This document shows positions 51,359-61,199 of a stretch of DNA of 64,000 nucleotides, piece by piece. The notes beneath the pieces were generated by a model. That model ran no database searches. It saw only the letters and a list, made by a program, of their open reading frames with translations, and was not told where the DNA came from. Position 1 is the first letter of the stretch, and every line of letters begins with the position of its first letter. The stretch lies in contig QAYZ01000015.1 in assembly GCA_003054655.1 (NCBI GenBank), positions 186,001-250,000 on the forward strand. Reading direction: 5' to 3'. Source of the DNA: Spartobacteria bacterium LR76. GTDB lineage: Bacteria > Verrucomicrobiota > Verrucomicrobiia > Chthoniobacterales > Terrimicrobiaceae. A program made the translations under genes and the position numbers.

Positions 51359-51852
51359 CAGACAACACTCTTTGGACGCCCGCCCAGGCCCGCGAATATC
51401 GCGACCGCCTGCACAGCGAGGGCCGTAAACTGGTTTTCACCAACGGTTGCTTCGACATCCTCCATCGCGGTCACGTGACTTATCTGGAGTTTGCCCGGCA
51501 GCAGGGCGACGCCCTCGTCATCGGCCTGAACAGCGACGACTCCGTGCGCCGCGCCAACAAAGGTCCCGAGCGCCCGATCAACTGCGAGGAAGACCGGGCC
51601 TTTGTCCTGCGCGCCCTGCGTTGCGTGGACGCCGTGGTCGTCTTCAATGAAGACGAGCCGAAAGACCTGATCTCGCAGATCCTCCCCGACGTGCTGGTGA
51701 AGGGCAAGGACTGGGCGCATTACGTGAGCGGCCGCGAGATCGTCGAGGCCCATGGCGGCAAGGTCGTCCTCGCCGACATGGTCGAGGGGCGTTCGACCAC
51801 GCGCACTGTCGAAAAGATCCTCCAGGCCAAGACCGCGCAGGCCGCGATCTGA
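51355..51852 (+). CDS. hldE2: D-glycero-beta-D-manno-heptose 1-phosphate adenylyltransferase (HldE adenylyl domain)
   Basis: 165 residues. A nucleotidyltransferase equal to the C-terminal half of HldE; it makes ADP-heptose for the LPS core. Motifs 'LVFTNGCFDILHRGHVTYLE' (HxGH) and 'VVLADMVEGRSTTRTVEKIL' (the STT signature). It is split from the kinase gene at 43158 and sits at the end of the plus-strand cluster, after the TPR gene. It converges on the MoxR operon. Confidence 0.95.
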   Translation: MTDNTLWTPAQAREYRDRLHSEGRKLVFTNGCFDILHRGHVTYLEFARQQGDALVIGLNSDDSVRRANKGPERPINCEEDRAFVLRALRCVDAVVVFNEDEPKDLISQILPDVLVKGKDWAHYVSGREIVEAHGGKVVLADMVEGRSTTRTVEKILQAKTAQAAI

Positions 51853-51859
51853 GTATTGC

Positions 51860-52834
51860 CTAAGCCCCGAGCGCTTCGCGGATCACGGCCTCGGTCGTGA
51901 TTCCCTCCGCCTCGCCCTCGAAGTTCAGGATGAGGCGGTGTCGCAGGGCAGGCAGCGCCCAGCGGTCAATGTCATCCTTACTGACGTGGAAACGCCCGTC
52001 GCGCAGGGCGGAGATTTTCGCGCAGAGCATGAGCGCCTGGGCGGCGCGCGGGCTGGCTCCGTAGCGGACGTATTTCTTTGCCAGCGGCACGGCCTCGGCG
52101 CGCTCCGGATGGGTGGCGAGCACGATGTAAACCGCCCGTGCCTCGACCTCGTGGGCCGTCGGCACACTACGGATCAACTCCTGCCAGCGACTCCAGCCGC
52201 CAACATCGACCGGCTGGGCCGTTGGATGATCCTGGGTGGTCGTGCGGCGCAGGATCTCATGCAGATCCTCCGCGCCGGGATACTCGACATGCAACTTCAA
52301 CAAAAAACGGTCGAGCTGCGCCTCGGGCAGAGGGTATGTGCCCTCCATCTCCAGCGGGTTCTGCGTAGCCAGGACGAGGAAGGGCGATGGCACCGGATGG
52401 CGCACGCCGGAAACGGACACCTGCCGCTCCTGCATGGCCTCCAGCAGCGCGCTCTGCGTCTTCGGCGTGGCGCGGTTGATTTCGTCGGCCAGCACGAGAT
52501 TGGCAAACACAGGGCCCGGCTCGAACTCGAAGCGCTTTTTCCCATGCTCGTCCTCAACGATGAGATTCGTGCCAATGATGTCGCCCGGCATGAGGTCAGG
52601 GGTGAACTGGATGCGGGAAAACTTCAGCCCCGCCGCGTCGCCCAGCGTACGCACGAGCACTGTCTTGCCAAGGCCGGGAGCGCCTTCCAGCAGCGTGTGG
52701 CCGCCAGCAAAGAACGCGGTGAGCACGCCCTCGATGACTTCCTTCTGGCCGACCAGCACCTTTTCCATTTCCTGCTGAAGGGCGTCAAAGGCACGGCAAA
52801 ATTCGCGGGCGTCGGTTTCGGATGGTTCAGGCAT
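51860..52834 (-). CDS. MoxR-type AAA+ ATPase
   Basis: 324 residues. Walker A 'LLEGAPGLGKTVLVRTL', Walker B 'LVLADEINRATPKTQSALLE', sensor 'VLATQNPLEMEGTYPLPEAQ' with 'LDRFLLKLHVEYPG', and a C-terminal lid. MoxR ATPases act as chaperones, often for metal insertion or assembly of VWA-domain proteins. The upstream gene encodes a three-helix coiled-coil protein. The typical DUF58 and VWA partners are not in the window. Confidence 0.92.
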   Translation of the reverse strand: MPEPSETDAREFCRAFDALQQEMEKVLVGQKEVIEGVLTAFFAGGHTLLEGAPGLGKTVLVRTLGDAAGLKFSRIQFTPDLMPGDIIGTNLIVEDEHGKKRFEFEPGPVFANLVLADEINRATPKTQSALLEAMQERQVSVSGVRHPVPSPFLVLATQNPLEMEGTYPLPEAQLDRFLLKLHVEYPGAEDLHEILRRTTTQDHPTAQPVDVGGWSRWQELIRSVPTAHEVEARAVYIVLATHPERAEAVPLAKKYVRYGASPRAAQALMLCAKISALRDGRFHVSKDDIDRWALPALRHRLILNFEGEAEGITTEAVIREALGA

Positions 52835-52878
52835 GGGAAGTCAAGGTTGGAGGGTAAAGGGAAAGGAGATCAAGCGTT

Positions 52879-54715
<1,837 letters not shown>

Positions 54716-54835
54716 CATTCAAAGGAGAGGAACCGCCGGAGGACGAACTCAACCTGCTCAAAAGGGTAGCGCGGCTAAGGGAGGCGCGCGATTGCGAGGC
54801 ACGGATGCAAATCCGGCACCCCGCAGGCAGGGCGA

Positions 54836-55876
54836 TCAGGCTCCGGTGGTATCCTCTCCAGAAGCTTCCCACGCGGGGAGCGCATTCACGGGCGAAACAT
54901 TGAGCGCCCAGACGCGCTCACGCACCCCGGGGGCGATCTCCGGCTGTTTCTTGTACGCGGTAAAAATCATCTCCAGCCGGGCATCGAGATTATCGATGTA
55001 GTGGAGGGCGATGGCCTCGGGCGTCTTGGGCTCGACCGGGGAACCGTATTCCAGTTCCCCATGATGGGCGGCCACGAGGTGCAGGAGATGCGCGCGGATG
55101 TCCTCGCTGGCGGGTTGGAGAGACTTCCACTCCTCGGTGGCGATTTTCCGCCACAGGCTGTTGACCAGTTCGATGCCGATGGTGATGTGGCCGAGGAGTT
55201 CACCCCGCAACTCGCGCGGCACCTCGAATCCATTCTCCGGGGGGCACATTTCCCAGAGCTTGCCGGAATCGTGAAAGAGCGTCCCGGCCAGAAGAAGGTC
55301 GCGATTCAGCGCCGGATAAACCCCGGAGATCGCATCGGCTGAGATCATCATCTGCGCGGTGTGGCGTAGCAACCCGCCACGAAAAGCGTGGTGGTTGTTC
55401 CGCGCGGCGGCGGCACGACGAAAGCGGGGGCCGAATTCCGCCAGAAAGGTGCGGCACAACGCAGAGAGGCGCGGTTCGCGGATGGACTCGACCAATCGGG
55501 TCACGGAGGCGAAATCGGCCTCGTTTACCGCGCGCGTCTCCGAGTCGCCCTCGAAGAGCTGCTTTTCCTCATCCTTCGTCAGGTACCGCATCGTCCAGCG
55601 CTGAGCGTCCAATCCGTAGGAGCCAATGCTGAAATCCCCCTCCACCTCGACCGTGTCACCGCGCTCGAGCTCCTCGCAGACGGCAAAGTTGGGCGAGCTG
55701 TTCCAGGCCTTGAGAGACAACGCATCGCCTCCATCGCGGAGCTTCAGTTCCCAGAAGGGCTTGGCATTGCGATCCTCCTTCCGGATGAGGTCATCGACCT
55801 GGGCGCGAACCTTGGCGGCAACTGCTCCCTCCCGGGCTCGGGCGCGGAGGGCGGAAATGGTGAGGACAACCGACAT
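54836..55876 (-). CDS. OB-fold/HD-domain 3'-5' exoribonuclease, YhaM-like
   Basis: 346 residues from ATG 55876. An N-terminal OB-fold nucleic-acid-binding domain ('RNAKPFWELKLRDGGDALSL') is followed by an HD domain: 'NHHAFRGGLLRHTAQMMI', 'LLAGTLFHDSGKLWEM' and 'HLVAAHHGELEYGSPVEPKT'. This arrangement matches YhaM, a 3'-to-5' exoribonuclease best known in Firmicutes. It is the last gene of a four-gene minus-strand run after mqnC and the SBF transporter. Confidence 0.85.
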   Translation of the reverse strand: MSVVLTISALRARAREGAVAAKVRAQVDDLIRKEDRNAKPFWELKLRDGGDALSLKAWNSSPNFAVCEELERGDTVEVEGDFSIGSYGLDAQRWTMRYLTKDEEKQLFEGDSETRAVNEADFASVTRLVESIREPRLSALCRTFLAEFGPRFRRAAAARNNHHAFRGGLLRHTAQMMISADAISGVYPALNRDLLLAGTLFHDSGKLWEMCPPENGFEVPRELRGELLGHITIGIELVNSLWRKIATEEWKSLQPASEDIRAHLLHLVAAHHGELEYGSPVEPKTPEAIALHYIDNLDARLEMIFTAYKKQPEIAPGVRERVWALNVSPVNALPAWEASGEDTTGA

Positions 55877-55911
55877 GACGCCTACTGACCTGCCACTCGG
55901 CGGGGGTTCGG

Positions 55912-56904
55912 TCAATGCGATTGCGAATGGTCGATGCCGGGGCGGTTCGCCCAGCGCCGCGCCAGCCAGGAGCAAATGATGAGCTGCGAGGCGTGATAAA
56001 GGATCGTGGGCAACAGAATGAGGCCGAGGCCGGGGTTGCCGGCAAAGAGGATGTTGGCCATGGGCACGCCGGCGGCGAGAGATTTCTTGGAGCCGCAAAA
56101 GACAGCGGCGATGCGATCTTCCTCGGAGAACTTGAGCGTGCGGCTGATGAAGTTGGTAACGATAAGCGCCAGGACGAACATCACGATGCCACCGCCCAGG
56201 GCGAGGCCGAGGAGGTCGGGTCCCTTGCCTTTCCAGACGCCGGAGAGGACCGAGTCGCAGAAGGAACTGTAGACGAGGAAAAGAATCACCAGCCGGTCGG
56301 TGAGCGAGAGCACCTTTTTATGCCGGTGGACGAATTGCCCGATCCAGGGCCGGAGCACCTGCCCGATGATGAGCGGGATAAGCAGCCAGATGACGAGATC
56401 GAGAATAACCTCGCCGAGATTGAGCGACTGCCCCTGGGTGTGGAGCACGCCCGCCATCCACAGCGGCGTGACAAAGATGCCAATGATGCTGGAGATGGTG
56501 GCGTTGAAAATGGCCCCGGCGACATTGCCGTGGGCAATGCCGGTGAGCGCGACCGAGGACGACACCGTCGAGGGCAGCGCGCAGAGAAACATGAACCCGA
56601 TGCGCAGATCCTCCGGGATGCGGCCGCCGAGCAGGTACCACAGCCCCATGCCCATGAAGGGAAACAGGACGAAGACGCAGACCTGCACGACCGTGTGCAA
56701 CTGCCAGCGCATGGCTCCCGCCTTCAGCGCACCAAAGGACAGGTTGGCCCCGTGCAGGAAGAAGATCAGCGCGACGCCGACCTTGTTCAGGATCTCGGCG
56801 TGGAGCGGGCCGTGCTTGCCTCCCGGCTCAGGCAATACCAGAGCCAGGACAATGGCCAGCCCGAGGGCGGGGACGAACCAGTCGAACGACTTCCTGCGGG
56901 CCAT
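55912..56904 (-). CDS. Bile acid:sodium symporter family protein (SBF-like, YfeH type)
   Basis: 330 residues with nine or ten transmembrane helices. Family blocks are 'FFLHGANLSFGALKAGAMRW', 'LCALPSTVSSSVALTGIAHG', 'AGAIFNATISSIIGIFVTPL' and 'FCGSKKSLAAGVPMANILF', the latter with the conserved polar helix-breaking motif. It is of the subfamily with unknown natural substrate rather than a proven bile acid carrier. It is encoded 15 bp after mqnC and 35 bp before the YhaM-like gene. Confidence 0.87.
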   Translation of the reverse strand: MARRKSFDWFVPALGLAIVLALVLPEPGGKHGPLHAEILNKVGVALIFFLHGANLSFGALKAGAMRWQLHTVVQVCVFVLFPFMGMGLWYLLGGRIPEDLRIGFMFLCALPSTVSSSVALTGIAHGNVAGAIFNATISSIIGIFVTPLWMAGVLHTQGQSLNLGEVILDLVIWLLIPLIIGQVLRPWIGQFVHRHKKVLSLTDRLVILFLVYSSFCDSVLSGVWKGKGPDLLGLALGGGIVMFVLALIVTNFISRTLKFSEEDRIAAVFCGSKKSLAAGVPMANILFAGNPGLGLILLPTILYHASQLIICSWLARRWANRPGIDHSQSH

Positions 56905-56919
56905 CCTGCGATCCCGCGA

Positions 56920-58011
56920 CTAATTCAGCAGGGAATACCAGGTGCTGCGGCGATGCGGCTCGTAGCCGGCCTCGCGGATGAGGCGCTCGATGTCGCCCGC
57001 GTTGAGGCGGAAAGTCGTGCCCGCGCTGGACACCACGTTTTCCTCCATCATTACGCTGCCGAAATCGTTCGCTCCGTACTTCAGCGCGACCTGGCCGATC
57101 TTCGGTCCCTGGGTGACCCAGGAGCTCTGGACGTTGTCGAAATTGTCGAGGAAGATGCGGGCGAGAGCCTGCATGCGCAGGTACTCGGCGGAGGTCACCG
57201 TCTCGGCCTTGAGGCGGGTGTTTTCCGGCTGGAAGGTCCAGCAGATGAAGGCGGTGAAGCCATGCGTCTCATCCTGCAAATCGCGCAGGCGCTGGAGATG
57301 CTCGAGGCGGTCGTCGAGCGTCTCGACGTGGCCGAACATCATCGTCGCGCTGGAGCGCATGCCGAGCTGGTGCGCGATGCGCATGACCTCGAGCCAGTGG
57401 TCGCTGTCGCACTTCAGCGGAGCGATGCGGTTGCGCACGCGGTCGACGAGGATTTCGCCGCCGCCGCCGGGGATCGAGCCGAGACCGGCTTCCTTGAACT
57501 TTGCGACGACCTCGCGCAGCGGCATCTGGAAAACCTCGGCGAAGTGGTTGAACTCCGGCGGACTGAAGCCGTGGATGTTGATCTGCGGATATTTCTCCCG
57601 GATGTGGGAGAGCATATCGAGGTAGAAATCGATCTTGAGATTGGGATTGTGCCCACCCTGGAGCAGCACCTGCACCCCGCCCTCGGCGGCGAGTTCATCG
57701 AGCTTCTGGTCAAGCTCCTCACGGCTCAGGACGTAATGGTCGGCATCTTTCTCCGTGCGGTAAAACGCGCAGAACTTGCAGTAGACGTTGCACACGTTGG
57801 TGTAGTTGACGTTGCGGTCAACGATGTAGGTGACAACGTCGTTGCCGCGGCCGTCGTAGGCGTCCTTCTTGGCCACGCGTCGGCGGAAGTCCGCCAGGGC
57901 ACCGAGTTCCTGCAGCGGCAAGCGGTAAAGCTCCCGCATGTCATCCTGATCGATGCGCGCTCCATCGAGCACCTTGTCCACCACCGAACTGCCATCCAAT
58001 ACTGCCGACAT
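56920..58011 (-). CDS. mqnC: Cyclic dehypoxanthinyl futalosine synthase (radical SAM)
   Basis: 363 residues. Third step of the futalosine route to menaquinone. Radical-SAM motif 'CNVYCKFCAFYRTE' (CxxxCxxC), with 'VQVLLQGGHNPNLKIDFYLD' and 'LGSIPGGGGEILVDRVR' as family blocks. Full length. It points to menaquinone as respiratory quinone. The other mqn genes are not in this window. It lies 29 bp after the Bax-inhibitor-1 gene. Confidence 0.95.
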   Translation of the reverse strand: MSAVLDGSSVVDKVLDGARIDQDDMRELYRLPLQELGALADFRRRVAKKDAYDGRGNDVVTYIVDRNVNYTNVCNVYCKFCAFYRTEKDADHYVLSREELDQKLDELAAEGGVQVLLQGGHNPNLKIDFYLDMLSHIREKYPQINIHGFSPPEFNHFAEVFQMPLREVVAKFKEAGLGSIPGGGGEILVDRVRNRIAPLKCDSDHWLEVMRIAHQLGMRSSATMMFGHVETLDDRLEHLQRLRDLQDETHGFTAFICWTFQPENTRLKAETVTSAEYLRMQALARIFLDNFDNVQSSWVTQGPKIGQVALKYGANDFGSVMMEENVVSSAGTTFRLNAGDIERLIREAGYEPHRRSTWYSLLN

Positions 58012-58040
58012 AATCCTTATCTATTCCTACGATTTGAAAG

Positions 58041-58763
58041 TTAGCGCCGCTGCAATTTGCTGAGCAGGCGGAGAATTTCCAGGTACAGCCACACGAGAGT
58101 GACCATGATGCCAAAGCCACAGTACCATTCCATGTAGCGGGGAGCGCCGTAGGCCACACCCTGCTCAATGAGGTCAAAATCGAGGAGGAGGTTGAAAGCG
58201 GCGAGGATCACGACAAAGACGCTGAAGCCAATACCCAGCCAGCCGGTATCCCAGATCATGGGAGCCTGCATGCCGAAGAAGCTCATGATCATCGCAATCA
58301 CGTAGTAAATCGCGATGCCCGCCGTGGCAGCGAAGATGATGGAGCGCAAACGCTGGGTCACACGGATGACGCGGGTCTGGTAAAGGCCGAGTATGGCCGC
58401 CGCCACGCCGAAGGTCAGCAATACCGCCTGGAATACGATGCCTTGAAACTGCTGATTGTAGGCAGCCGAGATGCCGCCGAGGAACAATCCTTGGAGGATC
58501 GCGTAGATGGGCGCAGTCACGGGAGACCATTCCTTTTTGAAAATCGTGATCAGGCTGACGATAAAGCCGCCGATCATTCCGCCAAACATGAGCGGCATGG
58601 CCAGGGGGCCGGAGAGGTTCCACGTGAAGGTGGTGCCGAGAATGACCAGCAGGAGGAGGATGGCCGTCTTGGAGACCGTCCCGGTGACGGTCATGGCGGC
58701 ACCGCCGGAGCGGCTGATCTGCTGAAAGGTCTTCTCGTTGAATGCAGGATTGCCTGAAGCCAT
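58041..58763 (-). CDS. Bax inhibitor-1/YccA family membrane protein
   Basis: 240 residues with seven hydrophobic helices. An N-terminal 'NPAFNEKTFQQIS', then a pattern of helices with 'PVTAPIYAILQGLFLGGISA' and the late 'VVILAAFNLLLDFDLIEQGV', where the acidic pair in the last helices matches the pH-sensing Asp pair of the family. It is the long bacterial type with an N-terminal extension. Proposed roles are calcium leak or membrane protein quality control. It leads the four-gene minus-strand run. Confidence 0.9.
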   Translation of the reverse strand: MASGNPAFNEKTFQQISRSGGAAMTVTGTVSKTAILLLLVILGTTFTWNLSGPLAMPLMFGGMIGGFIVSLITIFKKEWSPVTAPIYAILQGLFLGGISAAYNQQFQGIVFQAVLLTFGVAAAILGLYQTRVIRVTQRLRSIIFAATAGIAIYYVIAMIMSFFGMQAPMIWDTGWLGIGFSVFVVILAAFNLLLDFDLIEQGVAYGAPRYMEWYCGFGIMVTLVWLYLEILRLLSKLQRR

Positions 58764-58840
58764 TCGGGAACTTTAGACAAAAATCCGACAATAGCGAGAA
58801 GAACGAGTGTCCATCCCGAAGCCTGAACGTAACGTCCATA

Positions 58841-59443
58841 GTGAAACTGGAAATCGAGTTACCCGAGGCGTTGGGCGTGATGGTGCTGCCGGGAGTGCTG
58901 CTTTTTCCTGGATCACTGGTGCCCCTTTATATCTTTGAGCCGCGTTACCGGAGAATGCTGGCCGACGCCCTCGCAGCGCAGCGGATCTTTGGCATCGTCC
59001 CCCAGACCGAGAAGGAGGACGGCGATCACGGGATGGGCGGGGCGGGATTGATCCGCGCCTGCGTCGGCAATGAAGACGGCACCTCCCACCTGGTGCTGCT
59101 CGGGATCAGCAGGTTTCACATCGTGGATTGGGTTTGCGACAGGGAGTACCCTGCGGTAAAACCCCGGATGCTCGAGAATCATCTCTCGGCTCCCGGGGAG
59201 GTGGGTGCCCTGCAAAAGGAGATCACCCGGCTTTGCCGCTCCCTGGCCCGGAAAGGCCGGGAAATGCCACCGCACTTTGAAAACGCCGTGGCCATGACCC
59301 CCGGACCAGCGGAGTTCAGCGACCTCATTGCCTCGACTCTGGTGGGAGACCCCTCCGTGCGAGAACGCCTGTTCTACGAGCTGGACGCCTCCCGCCGGCT
59401 GTCGCTGCTGGCTGATTATCTTTCCTCGGAGAATCTCCTATGA
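58841..59443 (+). CDS. LON substrate-binding domain protein
   Basis: 200 residues from GTG 58841. The domain equals the N-terminal part of Lon protease: 'VLPGVLLFPGSLVPLYIFEP' with 'RYRRMLADALAAQRIFGIVP', then 'GTSHLVLLGISRFHIVDW'. No ATPase or protease domain follows. Stand-alone LON-domain proteins are common and of unclear role. The gene is divergent from the Bax-inhibitor-1 gene by 77 bp and converges on yggS. Confidence 0.87.
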   Translation: MKLEIELPEALGVMVLPGVLLFPGSLVPLYIFEPRYRRMLADALAAQRIFGIVPQTEKEDGDHGMGGAGLIRACVGNEDGTSHLVLLGISRFHIVDWVCDREYPAVKPRMLENHLSAPGEVGALQKEITRLCRSLARKGREMPPHFENAVAMTPGPAEFSDLIASTLVGDPSVRERLFYELDASRRLSLLADYLSSENLL

Positions 59444-59456
59444 CCCCAAGGGCGGT

Positions 59457-60155
59457 CTACAAGTCCGCTCGGGCCTTGGGCCGATGGCCGAAGATCCCGG
59501 TTCCCACCCGCACGAGCGTCGCCCCCTCCTCGATGGCGATCTCATAATCTCCGCTCATTCCCATGGAAAGCACGGGCAGCGGGGTCCCAGTGGCGGAGGA
59601 AATTTCATCGCGCAGCTCGCGCAACAGCCGGAAAGCAGGGCGCACCTCCTCGGGGTCGGCCACGGGGGCAGGAATAGCCATGAGCCCCTCGACCTGCACC
59701 CGCGGAAGAGACAGCAGCTCCTCGATCTGCTCGCGGAGCGCCTCCGGCTTGAAACCGAACTTGGTACCCTCACCCGAGACATTCACCTCCAGCAGGATAC
59801 GGGGAAAGAGTCCCAGCTCCCCGGCGATCCGGTCGATGTCGCGAGCCAGGTCGAAACTGTCAACTCCGTGAATCAACTCACACAATGGCAGCATCTTGCG
59901 TATCTTGTTCGCCTGAAGATGACCGATGAAATGCCAGCGAATCGCGGAGGATAGCGAGGGGGCCTTGGCCAAAAGTTCCTGCACTCGACTCTCGCCAAAG
60001 ATTCGCTGGCCTGCTTCAAAGGCTTCCTGCACCGCCTCGGGCGGATGGGTTTTTGAGACGGCGACAAGCTGGATTTCACCAGGGTCGCGGCCACCCCGCT
60101 GGGCGGCCAGGTTGATACGATCCAGGGTTTCCGTAAGGCGATTCGTGATATCCAT
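59457..60155 (-). CDS. yggS: YggS-family pyridoxal 5'-phosphate homeostasis protein
   Basis: 232 residues, the usual size. The PLP lysine is in 'QLVAVSKTHPPEAVQEAFEA', followed by 'FGESRVQELLAKAP', 'RWHFIGHLQANKIRKMLPL' and 'LPVLSMGMSGDYEIAIEEGA', the phosphate-binding end. It binds PLP and helps keep vitamin B6 and amino-acid pools balanced. It is divergent from a LysR gene across 58 bp. Confidence 0.94.
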   Translation of the reverse strand: MDITNRLTETLDRINLAAQRGGRDPGEIQLVAVSKTHPPEAVQEAFEAGQRIFGESRVQELLAKAPSLSSAIRWHFIGHLQANKIRKMLPLCELIHGVDSFDLARDIDRIAGELGLFPRILLEVNVSGEGTKFGFKPEALREQIEELLSLPRVQVEGLMAIPAPVADPEEVRPAFRLLRELRDEISSATGTPLPVLSMGMSGDYEIAIEEGATLVRVGTGIFGHRPKARADL

Positions 60156-60174
60156 ATAGAAAAAGGCTCTTTAC

Positions 60175-60204
60175 CTTATCCGATTATTAGCAATTCTTAT
60201 CCGA
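60175..60204. promoter_or_regulatory. 9-bp direct repeat, 21 bp apart, in the yggS/LysR divergent gap
   Basis: CTTATCCGA occurs at 60175-60183 and 60196-60204, on the same strand and 21 bp start to start, i.e. two helical turns. It lies between divergent yggS (start 60155) and the LysR gene (start 60214). The layout fits a binding site for a LysR tetramer that controls itself and yggS, but the sequence itself has not been shown to bind. Confidence 0.5.
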
Positions 60205-60213
60205 AAGCCGTAA

Positions 60214-61146
60214 ATGCAGATTCAATCATTTAAGGTATTTTCCGATCTTGCCGAAACCTCCAGTTTCTCGAAAGCGGCAGAGATCAACGGAATCACCCAG
60301 AGCGCGGTGAGCCAGCAGGTGCGGGCAATCGAAAAGCGGTTTCATGTCAAACTGATCGAGCGAGGCCGTAAAAATTTCTCGCTGACGCCTGAAGGTCGAG
60401 CCTTTCTCGAGGCCAGCCGCGAAATACTTGGCACGCTGGAGGGGCTCGGCAGCCAGATCAGCCAGCTCCAGAACGTGGTCGCAGGCGAGTTGCGCATCGC
60501 CACCATCTTCAGCATCGGGCTGCACGAACTGCCTCCCTACCTCAAAATCTTCCGCCGCGACTTCCCCGATGTCGACGTGCGGGTGGAGTACAAGCGCTCG
60601 TCGGAGGTTTATACCGCGGTCCTCGAGGGGCGGGCCGATCTCGGGCTGGTCGCCTATCCGAGCGCACGCCGGGGCATTCGCGCCACCACCTTCTGGAAGG
60701 ACCGCCTGGTCCTCATTTGCTCGCCCGCCCATCCGCTGGCCGGACGCCGCCGCCTTTCCCTTTCCAGCCTGAACGGCGAGAAATTCATCGCTTTCGAGCC
60801 TGATCTGCCGACCCGCCGCGAAATCGACCGGATGCTGCGCTCAGCCGGGGTGAAGGTGAAGCTCGCGCTGGAGTTTGACAACATCGAGACAGTCAAGCGT
60901 GCCGTCGAGGTCGAGAACGGCCTGTCGATCGTTCCGGAAACGGCGGTGCGCAGCGAGGTCGCCTCGGGTTCGCTCCAGGCCATTGAATTTGATGGGGCGG
61001 ATGTCTGGCGTCCGCTCGGCGCTCTCACCCGGCGCTCCGCGCGGATTTCGCCGGCCTTGCGAGAGTTCCTCGACCTGCTGGAAAACACGGAAATCGACGG
61101 ATTTGGCGCCACCCCGCGCCCTCGCTCCAGCGTGGGCGGGCAGTAA
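60214..61146 (+). CDS. LysR family transcriptional regulator
   Basis: 310 residues. N-terminal winged helix-turn-helix (about 1-60, 'KAAEINGITQSAVSQQVRAI'), a linker helix, and a periplasmic-binding-type effector domain from about 90 ('GELRIATIFSIGLHELPPYL'). The sequence resembles the CysB/CbbR branch, but the effector is not predictable. It is divergently transcribed from yggS. A 9-bp direct repeat two turns apart is in the shared gap and is a likely self-control site. Confidence 0.92.
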   Translation: MQIQSFKVFSDLAETSSFSKAAEINGITQSAVSQQVRAIEKRFHVKLIERGRKNFSLTPEGRAFLEASREILGTLEGLGSQISQLQNVVAGELRIATIFSIGLHELPPYLKIFRRDFPDVDVRVEYKRSSEVYTAVLEGRADLGLVAYPSARRGIRATTFWKDRLVLICSPAHPLAGRRRLSLSSLNGEKFIAFEPDLPTRREIDRMLRSAGVKVKLALEFDNIETVKRAVEVENGLSIVPETAVRSEVASGSLQAIEFDGADVWRPLGALTRRSARISPALREFLDLLENTEIDGFGATPRPRSSVGGQ

Positions 61147-61199
61147 AATTCCAGTATGCAGCCTGCGGCATCCATGCAATAAGTAAGGAGTCCGGCTTT

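Noticed and set aside
54716-54835. A small gene or RNA between glnB and the YhaM-like gene
   Set aside because: A 120-bp convergent gap. One frame reads 'EDELNLLKRVARLREARD', which looks like a short coiled coil, but there is no start codon in place and it is not long enough.
55915-58044. A 709-codon plus-strand open frame
   Set aside because: It lies antisense to the SBF transporter and mqnC, both with clear motifs. The frame is a by-product of high GC at third codon positions and its product is low-complexity and Asp/Glu/His-rich.
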